Origin: Phytomonas francai
Taxonomy: Eukaryota > Euglenozoa > Kinetoplastea > Trypanosomatida > Trypanosomatidae
Length of the DNA stretch: 64,000 nucleotides
Assembly: GCA_001766655.1 (NCBI GenBank)
Contig: MJCC01000012.1
Coordinates: 227,980 to 291,979, forward strand
Direction: 5' to 3'
Shown here: positions 1 through 9,852 of the stretch, in pieces
Numbering within the stretch: the stretch's first letter is position 1
Layout of the letters: each line of letters starts with the position of its first letter
Program-made: the position numbers and the translations under genes
The notes under the pieces: generated by a model
Seen by the model: the letters and a program-made list of their open reading frames with translations, nothing else
What the model was told of the DNA's origin: nothing
Databases searched by the model: none

Positions 1-1374
1 GGGCCCGGCGCCGCCTCCGGGCTGCGCGAGCCCGCCGAGGCGCGCCACGTCGCCCTCGACGACGCCGGCCCCGGCGGCCTCGGGCTCCGCATGGCGTGCG
101 GCCTCGACAACGGCGGCGTGCTGCTCTACGACATCCGGCGGGAGCGGCCGCTGTGGGTCGCGGACCACCGGAACGGGCTGCCGGTCGTCAAGACGTACTT
201 CTTCCAGGGCCCGAGCACCGCGACCGGCCGCGCGAGCCACCTCCTCTCCGCCGACACCCGCTCCCTCAAGGTCTGGGACAAGGCGGACGGGCGACCCTTC
301 ACCAGCGTCGAGGCCCCGGCCGAGATCTACGACTTCTGCGTCCTGCGCGGGCAGTCCAACCTCGTGGAGCCCTTCGAGTGCGCGGATAGCGGCGTCGTCA
401 CGATCGCCTGCGACGCGCCGCGGGTGCAGGTGCTCTTCATCCCACAGCTCGGCGCCGCGCCGCGCTGGGCCTCCTTCCTCGACGCCCTCGCCGAGGAGCT
501 CGAGCAGGAGGAGACCACGACCGTCTACGACGACTTCACCTTCATCTCGCAGGAGGAGATGGCGAGGCTCGGGATCAGCGCGCAGGAGATGGCGGACGGG
601 AAGGTCCGGCCCGTCATGCACGGCGCCTTCATCGAGAACGGGCTCTACCGCGAGCTCCGCGCGGTCGTCGACCCCGCGGAGTTTAACCGATACGTCGCCG
701 AGAACGCCGCCCAGCGGAAGCAGGAGAGGTGGGCGAACCGGATTAGCCGCTTTAAACGCCCCGCGGAGGGCGCGGAAAACGACGGCGGGTCCAATGCCAC
801 GACGGCGCTTGGGGAATCCGCGCTCGCCACCGCGAAGGCCGACCCGCGCTTTGCCAAGGCCTTTGATCCGATCACAGGGAAGGCGACCACCGCTGGCTTC
901 GCCTTGGACCGCTCGAACCCGGACTACGCGAAGCTCCTCCAGACGATCGAGGAGCGCCGCGCGTCCGCCAATGACCGCCGACGAAAGTACGACTCCGAGC
1001 TTTTCTCGATCATTCCCGAGGATCAAGACGACGACGACGACGAACCTAATAGTGAAGAGGAAGAAGACGTCGATGCTAGAAAACACCTGCGTGGGGTCAA
1101 ATCCAGCGGTAAGATCACGCGAAAGCGGCCGAACCGAGAAACCGGGAAAAGCCGCACCGCGGACCATGGTAGCAATGATAATACTAATGGCAGTTCTGGC
1201 GGGGAAGCCGTGCCTTCTAGCATAAATGGGAAAAAACAGGTCGCGATGTACGAGGTTTCCAGGGATCACGCAGATATTTTTATGCGAAATGACAAGAAGA
1301 TCCATGTAGCCCGCAAAAAACTTCGAGAGGAGAAACTGAGCTTAGAAGAAAGGTTACGGCGGAATAAAAAGTAA
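1..1374 (+). CDS. NOL10: NOL10/Enp2-like nucleolar WD40 protein, 5' partial
   Basis: The frame is open from the first base, so the N-terminus lies outside the window and the ATG at 91 is internal. About 457 residues remain. The start still shows WD40 blade repeats (GLDNGGVLLYDIR; LLSADTRSLKVWD). The middle has the family's typical segments: YDDFTFISQEEMARLGIS, then VRPVMHGAFIENGLYREL, then a DPRFAKAF motif. The C-terminus is acidic, then lysine-rich (final residues LSLEERLRRNKK). Known family role: NOL10 (yeast Enp2) is a nucleolar factor of the small-subunit processome, needed for 40S pre-rRNA maturation. Poly-Asp codons near 1025 give a low-complexity acidic run. The stop is TAA. Assignment is by motif order; confidence is high for the family. 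Confidence 0.85.
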   Translation, partial: GPGAASGLREPAEARHVALDDAGPGGLGLRMACGLDNGGVLLYDIRRERPLWVADHRNGLPVVKTYFFQGPSTATGRASHLLSADTRSLKVWDKADGRPFTSVEAPAEIYDFCVLRGQSNLVEPFECADSGVVTIACDAPRVQVLFIPQLGAAPRWASFLDALAEELEQEETTTVYDDFTFISQEEMARLGISAQEMADGKVRPVMHGAFIENGLYRELRAVVDPAEFNRYVAENAAQRKQERWANRISRFKRPAEGAENDGGSNATTALGESALATAKADPRFAKAFDPITGKATTAGFALDRSNPDYAKLLQTIEERRASANDRRRKYDSELFSIIPEDQDDDDDEPNSEEEEDVDARKHLRGVKSSGKITRKRPNRETGKSRTADHGSNDNTNGSSGGEAVPSSINGKKQVAMYEVSRDHADIFMRNDKKIHVARKKLREEKLSLEERLRRNKK

Positions 1375-1792
1375 TTCGTGTGTGTGTATGCGCACATTAT
1401 ACTTGTGTGTAAATTTAGGTGGTATCTTTGTTGAATTATGCGATTAATGATAATTATTAATATTCATATATATATATATATATATGAGTGTGTATATGTA
1501 TATCCTTGAAATGCTTTCCGAGGTGTATGCACTCGAGTACACGAATAATCATAAGAGATAGTCGGTAATTATTGTTTTTAAACTAGATAGCTGCTCCATT
1601 GCTTCTCATGAAAATAATGAGAGAAGCCTCCCCGCAATTTTCCCTATAGCTTCCCGTTATATCTACTTTATCTTATTTTGTGTACCGATTTAGTCACAAA
1701 CTACAAGAAGTAAATCCATCAGAGCTGCTTGAATTTCTTTTTTTACATATCCGATATTTCTAGAATTTGGGGGTGGAGGGTACACGCTTGAA
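1375..1792. other. intergenic, AT-rich with (AT)10
   Basis: No gene seen. Holds an (AT)n microsatellite at 1466-1485. A T-rich pyrimidine stretch begins near 1734 and is followed by AG at 1762-1763, 30 nt before the next ATG. Confidence 0.6.
1734..1763 (+). promoter_or_regulatory. putative spliced-leader acceptor
   Basis: A pyrimidine-rich run ends in TAG (AG at 1762-1763) immediately upstream of the ATG at 1793. This fits kinetoplastid trans-splicing and would give a 5' UTR of about 30 nt. Inference from sequence only. Confidence 0.35.
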
Positions 1793-4700
1793 ATGGGCTA
1801 TTTAGATAAGAAAACTGCAATGCACTGCAGTCCCCGCGCACCAGCGGAGAATGCCAACGCCGATAAAGCAGGAGGGGCTGCCGCTGCTCTTCAGTTGCAG
1901 ATAAACGGAATTTCTCTCGCATGTGCAGGCGTCCGCAAGATGAAAAACGAGCCTTCTTTGCAGGCAAAATCTTCTGGGAGAACTGCAAATGGATCTCTGC
2001 AGGCTAACAAGGAATCCCCACACGCCTTTACCGGTTCTTTTCAGCGCGGCATCGTGCACGAATACAAAAAGCCGCTCGCTAGAGGAGAAAACGGTTATGA
2101 CAAGGATACTAGTAAGCCTCTTTTCCGGGATTTCACGGTTCTAGAAAAGCGCCGAAAGGTGCGGCTTTCCCACCCTCCTCCTCCTCAAACTAAAAGCGGC
2201 AATAATTCTAACAGCAGAACTCATCGAGGGCGTGATAAAGTCAAATCATTATCGCCGTCTGCGCAAGCCAAACCTTATGCTCTGAAGGGCTCAATTTCTC
2301 CTACCGCGCCTGAGCATCCCTTTGGGGATGCCAAAGCCCTCGCGATGGAGGGGACTCTAATCGGAATGCCTAAAAGTAGAGAAGTTCATGTCGAAAAGAA
2401 CGGAAGAACTACAGCTGTTGCTATAAATGATTATAGAAAAAGACGTGCGCACTCCGTCTATCGTCCACGATATACTTACGAATGCAATAGTCCGCACCCC
2501 CTTCTCTCCCATAGATCCGCACGCCGCACACGATCATCAAACATGCCAAATGCCCCTTCCCTAAACGAAAACACTTGGGAGAGGAAGCACCTTCTTTTGT
2601 CACCTAAAAAGGAAGCTCAAAAAGCTGAAAAGGAAAAAGAAATATCTTCTCAGGTGGATTTTTCTCGATTCGAACCCACGGCGAGCGTGAAGGTGCTTGG
2701 GCCGTTAAATTCCGAATCGCGAAACGAACTCATGCTGCGCCGTTCGGAGGTGTTCTCCGCCGTGAGGTACGCCAAAATGGCGAATGACGTGCAGAGCTGC
2801 CGCCCCCTTCACGAATTCGCCCGAAAGGAGACCGTAAAAGGTGCAAATAACGAGGATGCAAAACCCGCACTCGCGGTCCCCTCAAGCGAGAGTCATGCGA
2901 TACCCAACTCAACCGCGCAGAATAGCAATGGAGGAGGGGATAACAGTACAGCCCCCCCAACGAGCTCTCCGCTGGCCGCCCAAACGGCCCCTGGCAATCC
3001 TGTAGGATCGCCCCAAGGTGAAAATCATTCACTACCACAACAAAACGAGGAAGAAAAAAGAAAGGAAGAGGAAGAGAGAAGAATGGAAAAGGATTTCGAG
3101 GATGAGCTACGCCTTATTCGCAAGCTCCGCGCGGCTGTGAGTGGACCTGGCGGTGATATCGTGCTCTCCCAACCTAGCGGTACAGGCAAATATTTGAATA
3201 CCTGGCAGCTCAGCTCAACCATCAAAACGGATACGGAAGCTATTGAAAAGAACGAGGAAACCCCCCCGGGAGAGGTGGATTATCACGCCTGTCTTCACTT
3301 CCTTTCGCCGACGGGAAGAAATGCAGAAAATTCGAGCGAATCCGCAGCGTTTAACGATAGCGAAAGAGCGCTGAGATCAACGTCGCCGCCGGTGTACTCG
3401 CTCACGGCGAGGCCGGTTATTCTGCACGACCCACACGCCCTACTGGCCTGCGAGCAGCTCTGCAGAGATGCTCCAAACAAACCTGGTGATGTTGGCGGGG
3501 AAAAGATAAAAAAGGAAGACGAAAAAACGGTGACCTCCATCATCGAATACGCACCGCCGTTGAAAGAGGGGTTTGTGAGGCTCTCCTACGCGGCAAAGCG
3601 GCTGCTCGCGATCGTGCTTTACGTCCGCGCGCTTGGCGGGCTGCCGGGGCTGCTTCGAGTCGCCCCTTTACCCCGCGAAAGCAAGGTGGTGGGCAAGGAG
3701 AACTGCCTGGAGCTTGTCTTTTGGAACCCCCCGCGATCCACGGCCGCGGGGAAGGACGAAACCAACAAAAAGAGCAGGGGGAAAAGGGGCTCGCAGCTTC
3801 TCGAAGGTGCGGGATACGCCTCTTCGTCAGGCGACGCCTACGCGGGCGGGGAGGCAACCCCGCTGAAGGCAAATTCCCTGCTCAGACGGCTTTCCCACAC
3901 GCTATCCAGCATCTCTGGCGCAAACAGCGTCGAGCGAATACCAAACAGAACAACAGGAAGAGAAGAAGCCGTTTTATCTACCACCTCAGAGAGAAATTTG
4001 CCCTTTTCGAATGACCTCTCTCAGACGCTTCCGCCAAAGCCGCCTCGCTCACGGCGTTCCTCTGTTCTATTCGACCCCTTTGCAGAGGAGGAAGTGACGA
4101 CTCCTTTATTTAGCAGTAGAAGAAAAAGCAGAGAAGAAGGTGAATATTCCAAGACAACGAATGAAAATGCGAACAAACCCGCGAAGTACAGCTTTGAGCA
4201 TGGTATTTCGCCTCGTCGGAGTGGGGGTAAGACGAACATGGCAAACGAAAAGGAAACGTTCGATAAATTTCGAACCTCCTCTCTTTTTTATCAGGTCGGA
4301 ATATCTACCAAAACCGCCGATGAATTGCGTTTCGACCCAGAGGATGAGGTTTGTGTAGTGGTGCGCGCCGTCCTGGCGGAAAGGCGCCGTGTTCGTTGTT
4401 TCGGTCGTGAGGAGGTTGTTTACATCCTTCCCCCGCTCCTTCCTAATGAGGAAGAAGAAAAGCAAACGGAAAATGAAAAAAAAGAAACCCGACTGATGGA
4501 TTCAGTGGATAAACCTTTTCTTAGCGACTCCGCGAAGGAACCGTTTCGTCGTTTTCTGCTGAAAGACACGCAAAAGATGCGCGCCGATGAGCGGCGTCAG
4601 GCAAATCGAAATCTGCTTCACGGCACGCGTAATGCGATGAAGTTTAATCTGAATAATAATAATATCATCGAAAAAGAAGATCATATCGCCCCCGCGGAGG

Positions 4701-5473
4701 ATTTCGGCGATTTCGCGATCGCATTTTTGCTTGGCTGCAATCCTGAAGAATCTGAAACGAAGAAAACGGAAGAAGAAGGAGTTGAAGAGGCTGAGGTATT
4801 GCCGAGCGCGGAGGAATTGGTGAGCTGGCGGTATCGCATCTATGACCTGCAGGGCTACGTAGCCGAAGGGAGAGATTTGGCGGGAAAACGGCCAAATTCA
4901 CCTCGGCAGAGCCCTGCCTTCATCAAGGGCGCGCGAAGCCTGTGGCCTTTCCTTTCTAGCGAACGTGAACGCCCGCACACGGCAGAGGGGAATTATCGTC
5001 ATCCTATTCATCACAATAATAGTACGATAACTGGGGCTATTTTAAAAGAAAATCCTCATCAATACGATAAGCGTCTTTTCCCGCGTTATTGCGCTGCTAC
5101 GCTGTCGGAGACGACGCTAAGACACTATCACGACGAAGCCAAACGTTTTGATGCCAGCCGTGCGAATAGTAATAGCGGTAGAAATAATTATAAAAGTAGG
5201 CGCTCTACGCACGAAGATGCCGCTTTTTATTCGCCGGAAGCGTCGCCTTCGTTGGGCTCACCTCGTCAGGCCTCATCCTCCGCGCGCGGGATAGTGGAGG
5301 ATGCGGAGCGGCGTAAAACCCAGCATCTTCTGGAGTTCACACGCGATCTTTTCCGTTTTCGCCCTTTCAATTTCAACGGATTTTACGAAGAGTTTCAGAC
5401 AGCCCTTCAACACAAGATCGACGCGCAGGTTCGCCTAGCCAAGGGGAAGGTCGTCAACGCTTTTCATATGTAA
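1793..5473 (+). CDS. large hypothetical protein, 1226 aa
   Basis: I do not recognise this protein. It is hydrophilic and mostly low in complexity. The N-terminal third is basic (many Lys/Arg, Ser, Asn). A charged Glu/Lys/Arg segment around residues 415-450 could form a short coiled coil. A better-ordered GC-rich block at about residues 580-650 contains AKRLLAIVLYVRALGGLPG. Two shorter folded-looking patches follow (VCVVVRAVLAERRRVRCFG near 860; FGDFAIAFLLGC near 975), and the C-terminus is LFRFRPFNFNGFYEEF. No transmembrane segment or signal peptide is evident. The start is the first ATG after a pyrimidine tract and AG. It could be a cytoskeletal or scaffold protein, but nothing in the sequence proves that. 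Confidence 0.75.
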   Translation: MGYLDKKTAMHCSPRAPAENANADKAGGAAAALQLQINGISLACAGVRKMKNEPSLQAKSSGRTANGSLQANKESPHAFTGSFQRGIVHEYKKPLARGENGYDKDTSKPLFRDFTVLEKRRKVRLSHPPPPQTKSGNNSNSRTHRGRDKVKSLSPSAQAKPYALKGSISPTAPEHPFGDAKALAMEGTLIGMPKSREVHVEKNGRTTAVAINDYRKRRAHSVYRPRYTYECNSPHPLLSHRSARRTRSSNMPNAPSLNENTWERKHLLLSPKKEAQKAEKEKEISSQVDFSRFEPTASVKVLGPLNSESRNELMLRRSEVFSAVRYAKMANDVQSCRPLHEFARKETVKGANNEDAKPALAVPSSESHAIPNSTAQNSNGGGDNSTAPPTSSPLAAQTAPGNPVGSPQGENHSLPQQNEEEKRKEEEERRMEKDFEDELRLIRKLRAAVSGPGGDIVLSQPSGTGKYLNTWQLSSTIKTDTEAIEKNEETPPGEVDYHACLHFLSPTGRNAENSSESAAFNDSERALRSTSPPVYSLTARPVILHDPHALLACEQLCRDAPNKPGDVGGEKIKKEDEKTVTSIIEYAPPLKEGFVRLSYAAKRLLAIVLYVRALGGLPGLLRVAPLPRESKVVGKENCLELVFWNPPRSTAAGKDETNKKSRGKRGSQLLEGAGYASSSGDAYAGGEATPLKANSLLRRLSHTLSSISGANSVERIPNRTTGREEAVLSTTSERNLPFSNDLSQTLPPKPPRSRRSSVLFDPFAEEEVTTPLFSSRRKSREEGEYSKTTNENANKPAKYSFEHGISPRRSGGKTNMANEKETFDKFRTSSLFYQVGISTKTADELRFDPEDEVCVVVRAVLAERRRVRCFGREEVVYILPPLLPNEEEEKQTENEKKETRLMDSVDKPFLSDSAKEPFRRFLLKDTQKMRADERRQANRNLLHGTRNAMKFNLNNNNIIEKEDHIAPAEDFGDFAIAFLLGCNPEESETKKTEEEGVEEAEVLPSAEELVSWRYRIYDLQGYVAEGRDLAGKRPNSPRQSPAFIKGARSLWPFLSSERERPHTAEGNYRHPIHHNNSTITGAILKENPHQYDKRLFPRYCAATLSETTLRHYHDEAKRFDASRANSNSGRNNYKSRRSTHEDAAFYSPEASPSLGSPRQASSSARGIVEDAERRKTQHLLEFTRDLFRFRPFNFNGFYEEFQTALQHKIDAQVRLAKGKVVNAFHM

Positions 5474-6021
5474 GTAAAAATAGAAAGCAATGAGGAAAGT
5501 TGGAATTAGGAACCGGATGTCAATTTCATCAAGCGCACCCAACAACAACAACAATCACTTAGATTTCTATAGAAAAATCATTTTAGAAAGATCTACTTTT
5601 CTCATTATTATTTTCAGCATGGCAGATCGCCTACTTTTCCTCAAAAACACTTACCTAAAAAATTTCTAGTCATATGCTTGCCTACAGGAGATGCTTTTCT
5701 TTAACTATCATTTCTCCATATACTTTTTTTAGATGGTGTGGAATTTTTCAAAGTTTGAAATTTCACATACTTATACAATGGGGGAGATGAGTCTTTCCTT
5801 GATGAAATAATTACTGCTAATCCGCTGATGTCTTCTCCTTCTCTCGCATACACGTATTCTTACCTCTCTCTCTCTCTAAACTCTAAAGTCAAGGCCGGTT
5901 TCAAAAAAAAAAAGAGCCCTGATAACCTTCATCATCATTATTATCATTCTTGATAATAATAGATTTTCTCTTTGAATTTTCAACCGAAATTCAAACCTCT
6001 CCGAATAAAAATACAAAAAGG
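5474..6021. other. intergenic, pyrimidine-rich 3' half
   Basis: No gene seen. A C/T-rich tract (about 5828-5881, including a CT repeat) and an A-run near 5902 precede the next ATG, as expected of a trans-splicing signal region. Confidence 0.55.
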
Positions 6022-7971
6022 ATGTCCGGCCTTAGGTTACGTCGTTTCATCCTGCAGAATATCACCGCCGTGGCGGTGCATTGCCCCCTCCCCGCCATCT
6101 CGCGTAGTGCGCGCGTGATTGCCGTGGGAGGAAACTATCCGAGTAGTGAAGCTAAGAATACCAATACTAATAATATTAACATCTTCGGCAAAGAAAGACG
6201 CGTGGAGCGTTGGATAGGGGGGCTCTTCGGCGCGAAGAAACTAATCGAGGACTTGGGAGGAAAGGAGAAGAAGGAGAATCGCTTTGCGCTCGTCAGCTCG
6301 GAGGAGATGGAGTGGATTCGGCGGAGAAGACGTGAGGAGGCCGAGGAGAGTCGTATTTTATTCGACACACGTCCAAGCAATAATCTCTTCCGCGGGATCG
6401 CCGGCGGGGCGTTAAACCTCGCGCTCGGGGCGGGGTTTTCGCCGATTATTTTCGTGGCCTTCACGCTGGAAAAGCTCTGCACGGTGGGAAGCCTTTTGGG
6501 TGTCCTAATGGCCCCTATTTACGGCCTGGCGTGGGCTGGGGTATTTTTGGCCACGGCAGTCTACGCGGGGCTCCAGCAAGTGTTGTTGAGCGCGTTTTAC
6601 GCGCTTGTGAAGACACCTTTTTGCTATTGCGTGAGCTGCCACCGGGCTTATCGAACAAAAGACGCGGCAGGCGCGCCTTTTTCCACGCGCGCGTGGTTGT
6701 GGTCTCCACTGGCCTGCCGTTTTGAGGTCCCCTACGGGCGACGCGGCATACATCACCCTTTGCTCGCAAACTACGACGACGACGAGGTTTTACACGAACG
6801 CGGAATGCGAAGGCTGGCGAGGCGGCGGAAAAGCTCCCAACCCGACTTCGACTACGCGGCCAACAATCCGTCGAACGGCGAGGCGAGCTCCGAATCCTAT
6901 CGCGGAGTCCGCACGGACGATTATTACGGCCTCCTTGGCGTCCGGCAGGATGCGAGTGAGCGGGAGATTAAGGCGGCGTACAATCGCCTGGTCTTGAAGA
7001 TCCACCCCGACCACAACCCGAGCCCAGAGGCCACCACGCACTTCAACCACCTCACGCAAGCCTACCGTGTGCTGAGCTCGGCGGAAAAGCGGAAAAAATA
7101 TGATCTCGTCGGGGCCAAAGGGGTGGAGAACCCAGAGGAAAAGAAACGCGAGGCTATGCGTGCAATTTTCGGTGGCGAGACTCTCCAAAAACTCATCGGA
7201 GATGTCTTTCTTAATAGTTTTGCGTATCGTGTGGTCGATGGTGTGGATTTAACGCAGGAAGAGATCGCGGTACGCCGGCAGCGGATGTATGACCGCTGCC
7301 GAGATGAATTATTGAGAAATTACATTGAAAACTATCGAGGTGTCGCCGGGAATTGCGGGAAAGGTGATTCAAATTTTTCAAAAATATCCTTTTCAGGTTT
7401 GAGGGGCTCGTCGGTATCGTGGGGAGGTGAAATGCAGGCCCAGCTCCGCGCTATATCGAAGACAGGGCTCTCGAAAGAGGTACTTTACGCCGTTGGCAAT
7501 GAGTATCGCCGAGTGGTGCGGTATTTTGATTCACAGTACGCCCCTCATCGCGTTCCTTCATCAACGAACGAAGGGAAACGAGCATTACTACCTCTCATTG
7601 TGTTTTCCCGTTTGCGCAATTACTTCACAGAAGAAGGTCCTCATCGTTGGAGAAGAAAGTATACGAAATTGCGGCACCTCGTCAAGCTCCGCGGCTCTAC
7701 GTTTAAGAATAGTGAATCCATGATCGATTTGTCGTGGCATTCAGGAGTCGGAGAGCTCGAGCGAACGGCAAAGGTAATAGCTTTTTCGATATTATTTGAT
7801 CCGCAAGTAAGTGTGGAAGAGGTATTACGGCGTCGGGAGGCTTTACTAGCCCTATCAGAGCTTTTTATATCCCATGGGCGGCCCTACAAAGGTGCGGACT
7901 CCTCGACGATTAATCAGCTGATGAATTCACTGAGGGAATATCAACAGAAGCAAGAGCGAAAATTCGACTGA
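6022..7971 (+). CDS. membrane-associated DnaJ-domain protein 1
   Basis: 649 aa from the ATG at 6022; extending the frame further upstream would need a TTG start. The N-terminus is basic and Ser-poor (MSGLRLRRFILQNITAVAV), resembling a mitochondrial presequence. Residues about 123-196 form a long hydrophobic block of two to three membrane segments. A J domain lies at about 300-362, with the HPD motif beginning at His328 (IHPDHNP), so it should stimulate an Hsp70 ATPase. After the J domain comes a segment containing IFGGE (about 382) and then a helical region, like the DnaJ-X C-terminal domain. The protein at 27152-29719 has the same order of parts, so the two are paralogues. A short Asn-rich insert (NTNTNNINIF) sits near the N-terminus. 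Client and exact membrane are unknown; mitochondrion is an inference. Confidence 0.8.
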   Translation: MSGLRLRRFILQNITAVAVHCPLPAISRSARVIAVGGNYPSSEAKNTNTNNINIFGKERRVERWIGGLFGAKKLIEDLGGKEKKENRFALVSSEEMEWIRRRRREEAEESRILFDTRPSNNLFRGIAGGALNLALGAGFSPIIFVAFTLEKLCTVGSLLGVLMAPIYGLAWAGVFLATAVYAGLQQVLLSAFYALVKTPFCYCVSCHRAYRTKDAAGAPFSTRAWLWSPLACRFEVPYGRRGIHHPLLANYDDDEVLHERGMRRLARRRKSSQPDFDYAANNPSNGEASSESYRGVRTDDYYGLLGVRQDASEREIKAAYNRLVLKIHPDHNPSPEATTHFNHLTQAYRVLSSAEKRKKYDLVGAKGVENPEEKKREAMRAIFGGETLQKLIGDVFLNSFAYRVVDGVDLTQEEIAVRRQRMYDRCRDELLRNYIENYRGVAGNCGKGDSNFSKISFSGLRGSSVSWGGEMQAQLRAISKTGLSKEVLYAVGNEYRRVVRYFDSQYAPHRVPSSTNEGKRALLPLIVFSRLRNYFTEEGPHRWRRKYTKLRHLVKLRGSTFKNSESMIDLSWHSGVGELERTAKVIAFSILFDPQVSVEEVLRRREALLALSELFISHGRPYKGADSSTINQLMNSLREYQQKQERKFD

Positions 7972-8487
7972 CATTTTTCCATCATGGAAGGGGATTTACG
8001 AGGAAAGCATTATCCAATAGGGGATCTGTAAACCTTGAAAGAGGCGATGCAATAGCATCAACAATATTAATAGCAATGCACCATTTGTTGTGGATTGATA
8101 TACTTTCTTCTCTCCGTTTTTTTCACATTTTTACTTTAACTTGGCGCTTTTTTATTGCTGTCATTAATATTGCCATTTAATCACGAAGTCCAAGGACGTA
8201 AAAAAAAATATTGATGATATTTAATCGTATTTGGGGGGAGGGGTAACAGGGTAGAAACTAGAATCCTATCAATGGCGTATATACTTGAACTGCATCTGAC
8301 CACTTTTTTTTTTACTGCTTTCCTTCTTCTTCTTCTTCTTCTTTTTTTTTTGGAAATTGTAACGTTTAACCTGAAATATTATAAACAAAATGGCTTCTGA
8401 AAGTTTCATTTCCTCTTCACGCGTATTATACAAAAAAAAAAAAAGAAAAAAAAAAGGAAAAGGAATTTCTGATTTTTATTTACGCCG
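7972..8487. other. intergenic with long polypyrimidine tract
   Basis: No gene seen. Contains a 50-nt T/C tract with a CTT repeat (8301-8351), then an A-rich stretch (8432-8461), just before the DNAAF1-like gene. Confidence 0.6.
8301..8351 (+). promoter_or_regulatory. polypyrimidine tract (trans-splicing signal)
   Basis: An almost uninterrupted T/C run with tandem CTT units, about 140 nt upstream of the ATG at 8488. In kinetoplastids such tracts direct spliced-leader addition at a downstream AG and polyadenylation of the upstream mRNA. Position and composition are observed; function is inferred. Confidence 0.45.
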
Positions 8488-9852
8488 ATGGCACTAGAAG
8501 CAATGAGCGTGCCAATTCAAGAAGACTCAAAAGGTTCCCCTTCCGCCTCCATCTCGTGCGGCCAATCCGCTCTTGGAGGCAACAATCCTACAGGGAGCAT
8601 GGTGCTCACGACGGAGGCGATTGTCCTGGAATGTAAAAAGAAAGGCCTCTATCGTAATCCCATCTGCAATGATATCCTGTACCTGCACGGGAAAGGCTTT
8701 GACCAGATCGCGCCGACGGCGTTTGAGCCGTACACGAACGTGAAGGTGCTTTGGCTGGAGGGGAACGCGCTCACGGCGCTGCCGTGCGGGGCCCCGCTGG
8801 TTCAGGTCCGCCCGCCGGACCCGCCCGCGTACGCGCTCGACGAGGACGTGCCGTCGGCGTCGGAAGGCGCGCGCCACGCGGACCCGACGGCGGGGATGCC
8901 CGGCGGCGAGCTCCCGTGCGCGGCGTCGGTGCCGGCCGCGGCGCGGGACGGCTTCAGCTCGCTCTACCCCACCCTCCGCACGCTCTACCTGCACAACAAC
9001 CTCCTGCGCGCGATGCCGGACCTCGCCCGCTTCGAGCGCCTCCACACCCTGAACCTCGCGAACAACTTCCTGACCGAGGTCCCCCCGCCGTGCGCGCTCG
9101 ACGACGACGTGCCGTCCGCGGACGCCCCCGGCTGCGCCCACGGCCCGATCACGGACGCCGAGGAGGCCGCTCCCCATCCGCCGCGCGCGGTGCGGAACCC
9201 GTGCAGCTCCGTCCGCGTGCTCGACCTGAGCGGGAACCGCCTCGCGGGGGCCGACGCCGTGCGCGGGCTGCGATGCTTCCGCGCCCTCACGCGGCTCGAC
9301 CTCGGCGGGAACGGCCTCGCGGACGCCGCGGGGGTGCTTCGCGTGCTCGCGGGGCTCCCGGGGCTCGCCGGGCTCCGGCTCGCCGGCAACCCCCTCGTGC
9401 GCGCGACCCCCGACTACCGCCGCGCCGTCCTCGCGCGCTGCCCGGGGCTCCACGCGCTCGACGGGCGGCCCGTCTCCGGCGCGGAGCGGCGCCTCGTCGC
9501 GGCCTGGGCGAGAGGCGGGCCGGCCGAGGAGGCCGCCGAGCGCGCGCGCCTCCGCGCCCAGGACGACGCCATCGCGGCCGCGCGGCTCGCGGACTTCCGC
9601 GGCGTCGTCCGGCGCGCCGTCGCGGAGGCCGGAGGCTCCCCGGCCCCCCACGCCGCCTTCGGAAACGACCCCGCGGAGGGCCCTGAGGACGCCCACGCGG
9701 AGGGCCCTGAGGCCTCCGAGGCCTCGCCCACGTCCAGCGAGGACGAGTCCACAGGGGGGGGGGGACCCCGTGATGGGCTGTGCGACAGCCCCTGCTGGGC
9801 GGGGGTAGGGGTGTCTGAGGCGGTGATGTATAATAAGGGAGGTCGGGGGTGA
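8488..9852 (+). CDS. DNAAF1: DNAAF1/ODA7-like leucine-rich-repeat protein
   Basis: 454 aa. The N-terminal motif CKKKGLYRNPICNDILYLH, then GKGFDQI and LWLEGNAL, closely follows the start of DNAAF1 (LRRC50/ODA7). Leucine-rich repeats run to about residue 310 and end in the family's cap (GNPLVRATPDYRRAV, then LHALDGRPVS and AAWARGG). Known role: cytoplasmic preassembly of axonemal dynein arms, so it implies a motile flagellum. Oddities: two loops inside the repeats carry almost the same insert (ALDEDVPSA at 8833-8859 and ALDDDVPSA at 9094-9120). The C-terminus has a 24-bp tandem repeat (from 9673 and 9697) and an 11-G homopolymer (9754-9764), so the last 32 or so residues could be out of frame. 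The protein is shorter than human DNAAF1. A long open frame on the opposite strand is a GC artefact. Confidence 0.88.
   Translation: MALEAMSVPIQEDSKGSPSASISCGQSALGGNNPTGSMVLTTEAIVLECKKKGLYRNPICNDILYLHGKGFDQIAPTAFEPYTNVKVLWLEGNALTALPCGAPLVQVRPPDPPAYALDEDVPSASEGARHADPTAGMPGGELPCAASVPAAARDGFSSLYPTLRTLYLHNNLLRAMPDLARFERLHTLNLANNFLTEVPPPCALDDDVPSADAPGCAHGPITDAEEAAPHPPRAVRNPCSSVRVLDLSGNRLAGADAVRGLRCFRALTRLDLGGNGLADAAGVLRVLAGLPGLAGLRLAGNPLVRATPDYRRAVLARCPGLHALDGRPVSGAERRLVAAWARGGPAEEAAERARLRAQDDAIAAARLADFRGVVRRAVAEAGGSPAPHAAFGNDPAEGPEDAHAEGPEASEASPTSSEDESTGGGGPRDGLCDSPCWAGVGVSEAVMYNKGGRG
9673..9720 (+). repeat. 24-bp tandem repeat in DNAAF1-like C-terminus
   Basis: Two units starting at 9673 and 9697 share GCGGAGGGCCCTGAGG and encode AEGPE-type repeats. 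It is a low-complexity tail, not a domain. Confidence 0.7.
9754..9764 (+). repeat. 11-G homopolymer inside coding sequence
   Basis: Eleven consecutive G near the 3' end of the DNAAF1-like gene. A one-base length error would change the final residues and move the stop. The alternative frames end within about 15 codons. Confidence 0.8.
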
